This document shows positions 43,672-51,624 of a stretch of 64,000 nt of DNA, piece by piece (within the stretch, counting starts at the first letter, position 1; every line of letters begins with the position of its first letter). The stretch is from Streptomyces chrestomyceticus JCM 4735. GTDB lineage: Bacteria > Actinomycetota > Actinomycetes > Streptomycetales > Streptomycetaceae. The notes beneath the pieces are model-generated. The model was not told the DNA's origin and ran no database searches. It saw nothing but the letters and a program-made list of their open reading frames with translations. The position numbers were made by a program, and so were the translations under genes. The stretch is taken from the NCBI RefSeq assembly GCF_003865135.1, contig NZ_BHZC01000001.1, positions 8,928,001 through 8,992,000 on the forward strand. Direction: 5' to 3'.

Positions 43672-45464
43672 CCGTCCGTACCGGGCCCGGAAGGCGGCCC
43701 GGCCGCCGTCCACACCGCGTCGCTCCCGGCGCGGAACGCGGTGACGGCGGACTCGACGGTGGGAAAGAAGCGGTCGCCGCCGAAGGAGCGGGTCAGCCCG
43801 TAACGCCTGAGGCTGGCCAGCACCGGGTCCTTCAGCTCGGCGAACACCAGGCGGATGTGTCGCGCTTCGAGCCCCTTGCGGAGTTCCTCCAGCACGTCGG
43901 CCGCGGTGGTGTCCACGTCGGTCACCGGCTCGGCGGCGACCAGGACCCACCGGGGCGGCGGATCGCCGTGGGTCAGGCGCAGCACCTCGTCGCGGAAGGC
44001 CTTGGCGTTGGCGAAGAACAACGGCGCGTCGAAGCGGTGGATCACCAGGCCGGGCAGGCGTTCGGCCTCCGGGTAGGAGCGGACGTCGTGGTAGCCCTCC
44101 AGCCCCGGCACCCGCCCCAGCACCGTGTTGTACGGCCACCACGCGCGCCGGAAGACGTTGAGGATCGACAGGCCGACCGCGACCGCGATGCCGGGCAGCA
44201 CACCGAGCAGTGCCACCCCGAGGAAGGCCGCGACCGACAGCAGGAACTCCGTCTTGCGCCGCCGCCACAGCCGCGCCGCTCCGGTGAGATCGGCCAGGGA
44301 CAGCGCCGCCGTGATGACCACCGCGGCCAGCGCGGGCTGGGGCAGGCTCCGGAACAGGCCGGGGAACAGCACCAGCATCACGATGATCAGTACCGCTCCG
44401 ACGACTCCGGTGAGCTGGGTCCGGGCGCCCGCGCGCTCGGCCACCGCGGTCCGCGAGCCGCTCGTGCTGACGGGGAAGCCCTGGAACAGCCCGGCGGCCA
44501 GGTTCGCGGCCCCGATCGCGCGCATCTCCTGGTCGCCCTGGACCTCCTGCCCGGTACGGGCCGCGAACGCCGACGCGTTGGAGATGGTGTCGGCCAGGGA
44601 CACCAGGGCGATGCCCACCGCCCCGGCGCACAGGGGAGCGAGGTCGTCCCACGCGAGGTGCGGGACGGTCAGGGGCGGGAAGCCCGTGGGCAGCGTGCCC
44701 ACCAGACCGACGCCGCGTGCGGCCAGGTCGAACAGGGGCGTCGCGGCCATCGCCAGCAGCACCATGACGAGCACCGCGGGCACCTTCGGCAGCCACCGCT
44801 GGAGCACCAGGATCAGTACGACCCCGCCCACGCCGACCGCCACGGCGGCGGGCACCGCCTTCCCGTCGGCCAGGCCACGGACGAAACCCGACGTCTCGCC
44901 GAGCAGCCCGTCGGCGTCCGTGGAGAAGCCGCACAGCTTCGGCAACTGACCGATCAGAATGGTCAGCGCCAGCCCGTTCATGTAGCCGATCATGGTGGGC
45001 TTGGAGATCAGATCGGCGATGAAGCCCAGCTTCGCCACGCTCGCCAGGACCATGACCGCACCGACCAGCAGCGCCAGCACCGAGGCCAGCGCCACCGCCC
45101 GCCCGCTGTCACCCCCGGCGGCGGCCAGCGGCAGCACCGTCGCCGCGATCATCGGGCCGAGGGAGGAGTCCGGGCCCAGCACCAGGATCCGGGACGGGCC
45201 GAAGACCGCATACGCCAGCAGGCACAGGACGGACGTGTACAGGCCGTTGATCGCGGGCAGCCCCGCCAGTTCCGCGTACGCCATGCCCTGCGGCACCAGC
45301 AGCGTGGTCAGCACGACACCGGCGACGAGGTCCTTGACGAGCCACTGCCGCCGGTAGCCCGAGAACGTACGGAGGCCGGGTGCCGCTCCGCGGGCCTTCG
45401 CCAGGGCCCGGGACCCCCGGCCCACCGTCGTCCGGCGGCCCCCTCCGCCGTCGGCACCGGTCAT
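43650..45464 (-). CDS. SulP-family anion permease with STAS domain
   Basis: 604 residues. The N-terminal part has about ten to twelve membrane helices with the family's GLYTSVLCLLAYAVFGPSRI and GVVGAVLIIVMLVLFPGLF stretches. The C-terminal 120 residues form a STAS domain (LPGLVIHRFDAPLFFANAK to FAELKDPVLASLRRYGL). SulP proteins move sulfate, bicarbonate or organic anions; the substrate here is unknown. The ATG overlaps the PPK2 stop by 4 bp (ATGA), so both are made together, an unusual pairing. Confidence 0.87.
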   Translation of the reverse strand: MTGADGGGGRRTTVGRGSRALAKARGAAPGLRTFSGYRRQWLVKDLVAGVVLTTLLVPQGMAYAELAGLPAINGLYTSVLCLLAYAVFGPSRILVLGPDSSLGPMIAATVLPLAAAGGDSGRAVALASVLALLVGAVMVLASVAKLGFIADLISKPTMIGYMNGLALTILIGQLPKLCGFSTDADGLLGETSGFVRGLADGKAVPAAVAVGVGGVVLILVLQRWLPKVPAVLVMVLLAMAATPLFDLAARGVGLVGTLPTGFPPLTVPHLAWDDLAPLCAGAVGIALVSLADTISNASAFAARTGQEVQGDQEMRAIGAANLAAGLFQGFPVSTSGSRTAVAERAGARTQLTGVVGAVLIIVMLVLFPGLFRSLPQPALAAVVITAALSLADLTGAARLWRRRKTEFLLSVAAFLGVALLGVLPGIAVAVGLSILNVFRRAWWPYNTVLGRVPGLEGYHDVRSYPEAERLPGLVIHRFDAPLFFANAKAFRDEVLRLTHGDPPPRWVLVAAEPVTDVDTTAADVLEELRKGLEARHIRLVFAELKDPVLASLRRYGLTRSFGGDRFFPTVESAVTAFRAGSDAVWTAAGPPSGPGTDGGPPRAD

Positions 45465-46393
45465 CGCGGCCGCCCGCGTTCCGCCTCCAATGCCTTCCGG
45501 GCCTCGGCCAGTTCGCGCCGTGCCTGCTCGCCGACGTCCGGGTACTGCGGATCGATACCGGCCAGGACGTGGGCGAGCACCGCGGCCGCGCAGATGCGCG
45601 CGAACCACTTGTGGTCGGCGGGCACGACGTACCACGGCGCCCAGCGGGTGCTGGTGGCGGAGAGCATGGCGGAGAACGCCCGCTGGTAGTCGTCCCACCG
45701 GGCGCGTTCGCGGGTGTCGGCCGCCGAGAACTTCCAGTTGCGCTCGGGGACGTCGATCCGCTGCAGGAACCGGCGCCGCTGTTCCTCCTTGGACAGGTTC
45801 AAGAACAGCTTCACGAGCCGGAAGCCGTTGTCGCTCAGGTACCGCTCCCAGTCGTTGATCTCCCGGAAGCGCCGGCGCCAGAGGTCCTGCCGCCGGCCCC
45901 GGCCCGGCAGCCGCTGCCGGTCGAGGAGTTCCGGGTGCACCCGCACCACCAGGACCTCCTCGTAGTGCGACCGGTTGAAGATCCCGATCTCCCCGCGCCG
46001 GGGCAGATGGCAGGCGTAGCGCCACAGGTAGTCGTGGTCGAGTTCCTCCGCGGACGGCTGTTTGAAGCCGACCACGTGCACGCCCTGCGGGTTCACGCCC
46101 GTCATCACGTGCCGGATCGTGCCGTCCTTGCCGCCCGCGTCCAGCGCCTGGAGGTACACCAGCACCCCGTGGGTGCCCTGCGCGGCCAGCCGCCGCTGCT
46201 GGTCGGCCAGCAGGGCGACACCGGTCCGCAGCAGTTCCTCACCGTCGCGCTTGCGCCTGATACCCGCCTTGTGACCGGGGTCGAAGTCCTTGCCCAGATC
46301 GACCTCCGACCCCGGCTCCACCCGCAGGGGCGCGATGAATTGCGCGATCCGCCCGGCCCACTCGTCCGCCGTGCGCACCGCCCGGCCCGGCAC
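45461..46393 (-). CDS. ppk2: Polyphosphate kinase 2 (PPK2) family protein
   Basis: 310 residues. Walker A-like DAGGKDG is at 85-91, followed by the family's IRHVMTGVNPQGVHVVGFKQ, then RSHYEEVLVVRVHPE and NWKFSAADTRERARWDDY (lid and Walker B region). PPK2 enzymes transfer phosphate between polyphosphate and nucleotides, either NDP or NMP; this form resembles class III (AMP/ADP phosphorylation), but the class is not certain. GTG start with GGAG 8 bp upstream. It lies 13 bp after the DUF7144 gene and is coupled to sulP. Confidence 0.87.
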   Translation of the reverse strand: MPGRAVRTADEWAGRIAQFIAPLRVEPGSEVDLGKDFDPGHKAGIRRKRDGEELLRTGVALLADQQRRLAAQGTHGVLVYLQALDAGGKDGTIRHVMTGVNPQGVHVVGFKQPSAEELDHDYLWRYACHLPRRGEIGIFNRSHYEEVLVVRVHPELLDRQRLPGRGRRQDLWRRRFREINDWERYLSDNGFRLVKLFLNLSKEEQRRRFLQRIDVPERNWKFSAADTRERARWDDYQRAFSAMLSATSTRWAPWYVVPADHKWFARICAAAVLAHVLAGIDPQYPDVGEQARRELAEARKALEAERGRPR

Positions 46394-46406
46394 GGAACCG
46401 CTCCGG

Positions 46407-46829
46407 CTAATCGTTGAAGGTGTCCCGGCGGACCACGCACAGGGCCCAGATGGTGGCCCCGTAGAGCGCGATCAGGGTGATCGACCAGACCGGATAGTAG
46501 GGAATGGTGAGGAAGTTTATGATGATCAGCAGCGCCGCGATGCCGATCGCGAGGACCCGGGCCCAGGTGGCCGCCGTGAACAGACCGAGGCTCACGACGA
46601 CGGCGACCGCCCCGAAGGCCAGGTGGATCCATCCCCAACTGGTCAGGTCGAACTTGAACACATAGTTGGGGGTGTTGAGGAAGACCTCGTTCTCGGCGAT
46701 GCCCATGATGCCCCGGAAGAGGTCGAGCACACCGGAGATGAACAGCATCACGGCAGCGAAGATGGTCAGGCCGCTCGCGGCGGCCGTGACTCCTGCCGAG
46801 CGGTGGTGCGGGCTGGTCGTGGTGGCCAT
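46407..46829 (-). CDS. DUF7144 family membrane protein
   Basis: 140 residues with four membrane helices (about 14-34, 58-80, 86-106 and 112-130) and the family signature FDLTSWGWIHLAFGAV. The function is unknown. It is the first gene of the DUF7144-PPK2-SulP operon. Just upstream lies a very strong palindrome that contains an exact copy of the regional motif. The paralogue at 33408-33868 is frameshifted. Confidence 0.85.
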   Translation of the reverse strand: MATTTSPHHRSAGVTAAASGLTIFAAVMLFISGVLDLFRGIMGIAENEVFLNTPNYVFKFDLTSWGWIHLAFGAVAVVVSLGLFTAATWARVLAIGIAALLIIINFLTIPYYPVWSITLIALYGATIWALCVVRRDTFND

Positions 46830-46901
46830 GACAGGCCCTCCGTCTCCGAGGCGGGTGCGGATTGCCCCGCGTCGGCGCCGAGGGTGCCCCGGAGGCCGGG
46901 G

Positions 46902-46934
46902 GCGCGTCGTCACCCCCGGCGGGTGACGACGCGC
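46902..46934. promoter_or_regulatory. Perfect 14-bp-arm palindrome containing 17-bp site 7
   Basis: GCGCGTCGTCACCC, 5-nt loop, exact complement. Its centre is TCACC-N7-GGTGA (46910-46926). It lies between divergent operons, so it is not a terminator. A weaker copy, TCACC-N7-GACGA, follows at 46937-46953. The distances are 81 bp to the DUF7144 start and 90 bp to the MFS start. Confidence 0.75.
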
Positions 46935-47015
46935 GATCACCCGGCCGGGACGATGAACGGCGCCCGGCGGACGGCCCGTGCCGCCCGCCGGGCAGCAGCG
47001 ATCGGAGGCCAGACG

Positions 47016-48425
47016 ATGACCGTACCGACCGGCCCCACCGGACCCGGCACGGGGACCCGCGGACCCGCGCCGAGCCCACCGCGCCAGGTGCTGGTACCGC
47101 TCGCGCTCGCCCAGTTCATCTGCAGCTTCGCCGGCTCCAACATGAACGTGATGATCAACGACATCAGCAAGGACCTCGACACCACCGTGCAGGGAGTACA
47201 ACTCGCGATCACCATCTTCCTGCTGGTCATGGCGGCACTGATGATCCCCGGCGGCAAGCTGACCGACCGGTTCGGCCGCAAACGGTGCCTGGTGGCCGGA
47301 CTGACCGTCTACGGCGTCGGCGCCCTGCTCAGCGCGGCCGCGCCCGGCCTCGGCGTACTGATCCTCGGCAACTCCATCCTCGAAGGCGTGGGTACGGCCC
47401 TGCTCATCCCGCCGGTCTACGTCCTCACCACGCTCCTCTTCACGGACATCACCGCCCGCGCCCGCGCGTTCGGCGTGATCATGGCGATGGGCGGCGTCGG
47501 CGCCGCCGCCGGACCGCTGATCGGCGGGCTCATCACCACGGGGCTGAGCTGGCGGGCGGCCTTCCTCTTCCAGGCGCTGGTGGTCGCGGTGATCGTCGTA
47601 CTGAGCCGCCGGATCGCGGACCCGCTGCCCCCGGAGCCCACCCGGCCCTTCGACACCGGCGGGGCGGTCCTGTCCGCCGTCGGCCTGGTCCTCGTCGTCA
47701 CCGGCATCCTCGCCGCCGACGACAACGGCTGGCTGATGACGGGACTGCTCCTGCTCGGCGCCCTCGTCCTGGCCGGGTTCTTCCGGTGGATACGGGCGCG
47801 GGAGCGCGCGGGCCGCGAACCGCTGCTGTCCACCGGCCTGTTCCGGGACCGCACGTCCAACCTCGGCCTGCTCACGCAGAACCTCCAGTGGCTGATCCTC
47901 ATGGGGGTGTCGTTCGTGGTGGCCGCCTACCTCCAGGTCGTCCGCGGCTACGACGCCGTCCGCACCGGAGTGATCTTCACGGCGGCCACCGCGGGCATCC
48001 TCGCGGCCTCGCTGGCCGCCGAGCGCTTCGCGAAGCGGCGCACCCCGCGGACCCTGGTCATGACCGGCTTCGCCGTGACGGTCGCCGGCATCGGCACGCT
48101 CCTCGCCATGGCGGGCGGCTCCCCGAGCGCCTGGGCCACCACCCCCGGACTGCTCATGATCGGCCTGGGGCTCGGGGTGATGCTGACCCCGTCGGTGAAC
48201 GTCGTGCAGTCCAGCTTCCCCGAGGACCAGCAGGGCGAGATCTCCGGCCTGTCGCGCAGCGTGTCCAACCTCGGCTCCTCACTGGGCACCGCGGTCGCCG
48301 GCACCATCCTCGTCGCCGACCTGGCCTTCGGCTCCTACGCCGCCGCGCTGATCGTGCTGGCCGCCGTCGGGTGCGGTGGCTTCGTCGCCGCCACGCTGCT
48401 CCCTCGGCAGCGGGCGCCGCGCTGA
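47016..48425 (+). CDS. MFS (DHA2-type) transporter
   Basis: 469 residues, about 14 hydrophobic segments. The early DRFGRKRCLVAGL loop and GRxxxG-like patterns fit the drug:H+ antiporter-2 family. GGAGG lies 7-8 bp before the ATG. Its promoter region shares the strong palindrome with the DUF7144-PPK2-SulP operon, so the two units may be co-regulated. The last 147 bp overlap, antisense, the extended 3' end of the RDD gene. Confidence 0.85.
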   Translation: MTVPTGPTGPGTGTRGPAPSPPRQVLVPLALAQFICSFAGSNMNVMINDISKDLDTTVQGVQLAITIFLLVMAALMIPGGKLTDRFGRKRCLVAGLTVYGVGALLSAAAPGLGVLILGNSILEGVGTALLIPPVYVLTTLLFTDITARARAFGVIMAMGGVGAAAGPLIGGLITTGLSWRAAFLFQALVVAVIVVLSRRIADPLPPEPTRPFDTGGAVLSAVGLVLVVTGILAADDNGWLMTGLLLLGALVLAGFFRWIRARERAGREPLLSTGLFRDRTSNLGLLTQNLQWLILMGVSFVVAAYLQVVRGYDAVRTGVIFTAATAGILAASLAAERFAKRRTPRTLVMTGFAVTVAGIGTLLAMAGGSPSAWATTPGLLMIGLGLGVMLTPSVNVVQSSFPEDQQGEISGLSRSVSNLGSSLGTAVAGTILVADLAFGSYAAALIVLAAVGCGGFVAATLLPRQRAPR

Positions 48426-48926
48426 CCCGGCGACTCCCGTCCGCCGGACGGCCCGTCCGCCGTACCGGCCGTGCCAGTCGTACACGACCGCGCTGCGTAC
48501 GACGAGATCGGCCACGGACGCGTTCCGCCTGCTCGGCAACGCCCAGAGCAGCCCCAGCGGCAGCGCGACACACAGGACGGCCCGGAGCAGGGCACGGCCC
48601 GCCCGGAGCCGCCGGCCCGAGCGGCGCACCACCCGCAGCCCCATCAGCAGGCCGCCCACGGTCCGGCCCGTCACCGACCAGCCCACCGCCAGGTACCCGA
48701 CGGCGAGACAGCCCCCGAAGACTCCGGTGACCTGGTCCGACGGCCTCGGTACCGCGAACGGCGGCCCGGACACGAGGAACCGGACGGCTCCGAGGGCCAG
48801 TCCGGTCAGCACGGCGATGCCCAGCACGACCAGGGCGTCCGCGACGGCCGCCAGGGCGCGGGAGACCGGCCCCGCGGTGCGGCCTTGCAGGTGGGAGGGG
48901 CTGATGGCGGGCGAGGGTGGCGTCAC
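48279..48926 (-). CDS. RDD family membrane protein with long antisense-overlapping tail
   Basis: 215 residues. The RDD domain spans residues 20-150 with three hydrophobic segments and the GRTVGGLLMGLRVVRRSG and NASVADLVVRSAVVYDWHGR patterns. The remaining 60 residues are hydrophilic and lie fully antisense to the end of the MFS gene. Related proteins normally end soon after the YDWHGR motif, so this tail may have arisen by loss of the original stop. GTG start overlapping the stop of the preceding gene. Function unknown. Confidence 0.8.
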   Translation of the reverse strand: MTPPSPAISPSHLQGRTAGPVSRALAAVADALVVLGIAVLTGLALGAVRFLVSGPPFAVPRPSDQVTGVFGGCLAVGYLAVGWSVTGRTVGGLLMGLRVVRRSGRRLRAGRALLRAVLCVALPLGLLWALPSRRNASVADLVVRSAVVYDWHGRYGGRAVRRTGVAGSARRPLPREQRGGDEATAPDGGQHDQRGGVGAEGQVGDEDGAGDRGAQ

Positions 48927-49504
48927 GGGGCGGTCCGGCGGGCCGGCGCGCCGGACCCGGAGTCCTCGACGGTGCCGCCGTTCCGGGACGGTGGCGACGA
49001 CGGAACGCTACCGTTCCGTCGCAACAGCCGGTCGGTGAAGGCATCCACCAGTCGGTCGGCCCGAGCGCTCCGCAGCCGTACGGCGTCCAGCGCGTCGCCG
49101 GTCATGCTGCCGCCCGTCTCCCGGACGATCCTGCCGATGTCGATCTCTTCGAGCACCTGCCGGGCGAGACCGACCGGATCGGCCCGCACCAGCAGGGCGT
49201 CGATGTCGACCCGGCGCGCGACCCGGTCGACGTCCACCCGGTCGGCGACGCGGTTCACCTCCACCCGGTCGGCCACCTTGTTCACGTCCACCCGCGCCAC
49301 CAGGGCGTCCAGGTCGAGCTGGGCGACGACCGCGGCGACGGCCCGCCGCAGCGCGGCCCGCCGGGCGCGGTCGATCCCGTCACCGATCCGGACGGCCGCC
49401 GTGCCCACCGCCGTACCCACGGCGACCACCGCCCCCAGGGCCAGCCGTGGACCGAGCAACAGGACAGCTCCCGGCGCGCCGCCGACGCCGTGGTGTGCAC
49501 CCAT
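48923..49504 (-). CDS. Hypothetical protein with five 9-residue repeats
   Basis: About 193 residues from the ATG (a GTG seven codons earlier is possible). A hydrophobic segment near 12-35 precedes five tandem 9-mers, LDLDALVAR, VDVNKVADR, VEVNRVADR, VDVDRVARR and VDIDALLVR, an amphipathic pattern. The rest is Ser/Gly rich. No family is certain, but repeats like these occur in Streptomyces membrane-associated proteins. The stop overlaps the RDD start (GTGA), forming an operon. A palindrome with one mismatch is 35 bp upstream of the ATG. Confidence 0.65.
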   Translation of the reverse strand: MGAHHGVGGAPGAVLLLGPRLALGAVVAVGTAVGTAAVRIGDGIDRARRAALRRAVAAVVAQLDLDALVARVDVNKVADRVEVNRVADRVDVDRVARRVDIDALLVRADPVGLARQVLEEIDIGRIVRETGGSMTGDALDAVRLRSARADRLVDAFTDRLLRRNGSVPSSPPSRNGGTVEDSGSGAPARRTAP

Positions 49505-49538
49505 GGCCGCATGGCAACGCCGCACGGCGGACCCCGCT

Positions 49539-49555
49539 TCATCCGCCGCGGGTGA
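49539..49555. promoter_or_regulatory. 17-bp palindrome, site 8
   Basis: TCATC-N7-GGTGA, one mismatch. It lies 35 bp upstream of the ATG of the repeat protein-RDD operon. Confidence 0.55.
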
Positions 49556-49594
49556 CCCCTATCGCCGGAGCCCGCTGCCCGGCCCCGCCGTGGA

Positions 49595-50905
49595 TCAGCC
49601 GTCCACGGCCTTCAGCACGTCCCCGAGGTCGACGAACTTGAAGCCGGTCGAGGGGCGTTCGGCGTCCTCGGGAGTGTCGTGGCCGTCCTGCACGACGAGC
49701 AGGCCCTTCGGGTACTTGGCGCCCAGCGGCGCCGCCAGCGCGGCGGCTCCGTCGCACTCCTCCGAGCCGTCGAGGGCCGCCGAGGCCGCGGTGACGCGGA
49801 AACCGCCCTCGTACTCGTTGTGGTCGGACACCTCGCGGTCGTAGGCCACGAAGGTGTTGTCCCCCTGACTGGACGCCAGCAGGTAGCCGTCGCCGCCGGG
49901 CTCGGTGACCAGCGTCAGGCCCTCCACGTCGGCCGTCAGCCGCTTGCCGCCGTAGCCCGGGTCGGCGCCCGCGACGCACTTCTCGGTCGCCTCGTCGTAC
50001 GTGGCCGGGACGCCGTACTCGCGGACCTTGTCGACGAGCTTCGGCGCGCCGGTCAGGTCGGCGCGCAGCCGCCAGATGCCGACGTCCTCCTGGCCCGCGT
50101 ACAGCGTGCCGTTGTCCGGATCGACCACCATGCCCTCGACCTGCGGCAGTTCACCGGGCTCGGCGCAGGGGGACCACGACGTGCCGTTCGGGAGGCGGAA
50201 GGCGGCGGGCAGGTCCAGGGTGCGGACCTTGCGGTAGCCGACCGTGCCGCCGGCGCCGGGAGTGAGCTCCAGGAGCGCGAGGGTCGTCCGCTCGCGGCGG
50301 CTGACCAGCGCGTACGAGCGGCCACTGGCCTTGTCGGTCCAGGTGGCGAGGCCGTACGCGGTCCGCTGCCCGTCGATCTCCTGCTGCGAGGCGGAGAAGA
50401 CGGGCGGCGCCACGGGGTCCGTCACGTCGGTGAGCGGGCCGCCGGCCCGGTCACGGTCGATCCGGTAGAAGCGCAGCCGGTCGTTGCCGCGGTCGCTGGT
50501 CACCGCGAGGTCGGCGCGGCCCGTGGACAGCCGCAGGCCGGATATCAGGTCGACGTTGTTGAAGCGGCCCGGCGCGTGGCCCGGACCGGGCGCGGCGGGC
50601 GCGGGCAGGGACTGCACCTCGTGTGCGTCGAGGTCGTAGACCCGCAGGCCGCCCTGTTTGGCGGTGGCGATCACCAGACTGCGGCCCGGGTCGGCGGAGT
50701 CGCGCCAGATCGCCGGGTCGTCCGCGTCGGCGTTGCCGCCGGCCGCGTCGTCGTGCAGGGCCGGGGTCTCGGCCTTCGGGGCGACGGCGGGCAGCGTGGC
50801 GGACGGGGTGGCCCCGGCGGGGGAGGGCACGGCCGTGACGGCGAGCGCCGCGAGTGCCGTGGCGAGCAGGCAGCTTGCCGTACGGGCGCTGCGGGAGGTG
50901 GCCAC
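49595..50905 (-). CDS. Secreted beta-propeller phytase
   Basis: 436 residues. A signal peptide (1-32) is followed by the 3-phytase/beta-propeller fold: DADDPAIWRDSADPGRSLVI, SDRGNDRLRFYRI, EGMVVDPDNGTLYAGQEDVG and AGADPGYGGKRLTADVEGL, with many calcium-binding acidic residues. Beta-propeller phytases release phosphate from phytate outside the cell with Ca2+ as cofactor. The end GFKFVDLGDVLKAV is the usual last blade. Upstream palindromes could mark phosphate control, but no clear PhoP box was found. Confidence 0.88.
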   Translation of the reverse strand: MATSRSARTASCLLATALAALAVTAVPSPAGATPSATLPAVAPKAETPALHDDAAGGNADADDPAIWRDSADPGRSLVIATAKQGGLRVYDLDAHEVQSLPAPAAPGPGHAPGRFNNVDLISGLRLSTGRADLAVTSDRGNDRLRFYRIDRDRAGGPLTDVTDPVAPPVFSASQQEIDGQRTAYGLATWTDKASGRSYALVSRRERTTLALLELTPGAGGTVGYRKVRTLDLPAAFRLPNGTSWSPCAEPGELPQVEGMVVDPDNGTLYAGQEDVGIWRLRADLTGAPKLVDKVREYGVPATYDEATEKCVAGADPGYGGKRLTADVEGLTLVTEPGGDGYLLASSQGDNTFVAYDREVSDHNEYEGGFRVTAASAALDGSEECDGAAALAAPLGAKYPKGLLVVQDGHDTPEDAERPSTGFKFVDLGDVLKAVDG

Positions 50906-51261
50906 GTGGAAGCTCCTTGGTGTCGGGAGGACGGGGAAGCACGGGGAGTCTGGAGCCCGTGGGTGACCACTTACCAGTGGGTAACGTGACCGTCACCCCT
51001 CCGGGACGTGAACGGCCGGAACCGGCCCGCCGCGCAGGGGGCGCCGCGTTCCATGGCACGTCCGCAAGTGCACCCGTACGGATTCCGTGTCCGTGGCAAC
51101 GGTGCGACCACGGGCCGGACGGCGTTTCCCGCGGCGGACCGGCTCGTTGGGCGGGGTCGAGTCCTTTCGTGCCGCTGGTCCCCGACGAGCTGCCGGAAGG
51201 CTCACGCGCGTCCGGAGCGCTGGATTCCGGCGCGAGGAGACCCGAAGAGACCCGAGGAGAG
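50906..51261. other. 356-bp divergent region upstream of the phytase and small secreted protein
   Basis: Nested symmetry at 50961-50998: outer GGGTGAC/GTCACCC, inner CCACT-N4-AGTGG (50967-50980) and GTGAC-C-GTCAC (50986-50996). Nothing else stands out; the rest is GC-rich without coding signal. Confidence 0.45.
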
Positions 51262-51498
51262 ATGACGACCATGCGACGGATGAGCTTCGCCCTGGCCGCG
51301 GCGGTTGCGACGAGCGGTGTGCTGTTCGCCGGGACGGCCGTCGAGGCGGCCGCGACGGTGCACCCGCGGGCGGCGGAGAGCGGTCCTCCGTTCCCGTACG
51401 CCGACTGCCTCAAGGAAGTGAAGAAGCAGTACAAGGGGAAGAAGGACCCGGTGGCCACCTGCGACGCCCTGGTGAAGAAGGGCTGGATCAAGAAGTAG
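51262..51498 (+). CDS. Small secreted basic peptide
   Basis: 78 residues. A signal peptide (SFALAAAVATSGVLFAGTAV, about 7-30) is followed by a short mature part ending CLKEVKKQYKGKKDPVATC and a Lys-rich tail, with two Cys that could pair. Two ATGs are possible: 51262 with AGGAG only 2 nt away, and 51271 with 11 nt. Function unknown; possibly an exported peptide of developmental or defence type. Confidence 0.65.
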   Translation: MTTMRRMSFALAAAVATSGVLFAGTAVEAAATVHPRAAESGPPFPYADCLKEVKKQYKGKKDPVATCDALVKKGWIKK

Positions 51499-51624
51499 CG
51501 ACAGACCGGGGAGGCCGGGCCGCGGGCACCGGGACGCGCGCTGTGCGAGCCGCGCCCCGGTGCGCCGCCGGAAAAGCGGCCCGAAAATCGGCCGGTACGG
51601 CCGGCCCCTACGCCCGGCCCCGTC

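Noticed and set aside
50961..50998. PhoP (PHO) box upstream of the phytase
   Set aside because: PHO boxes are direct 11-bp repeats with GTTCACC; here the symmetry is inverted and the units do not align.
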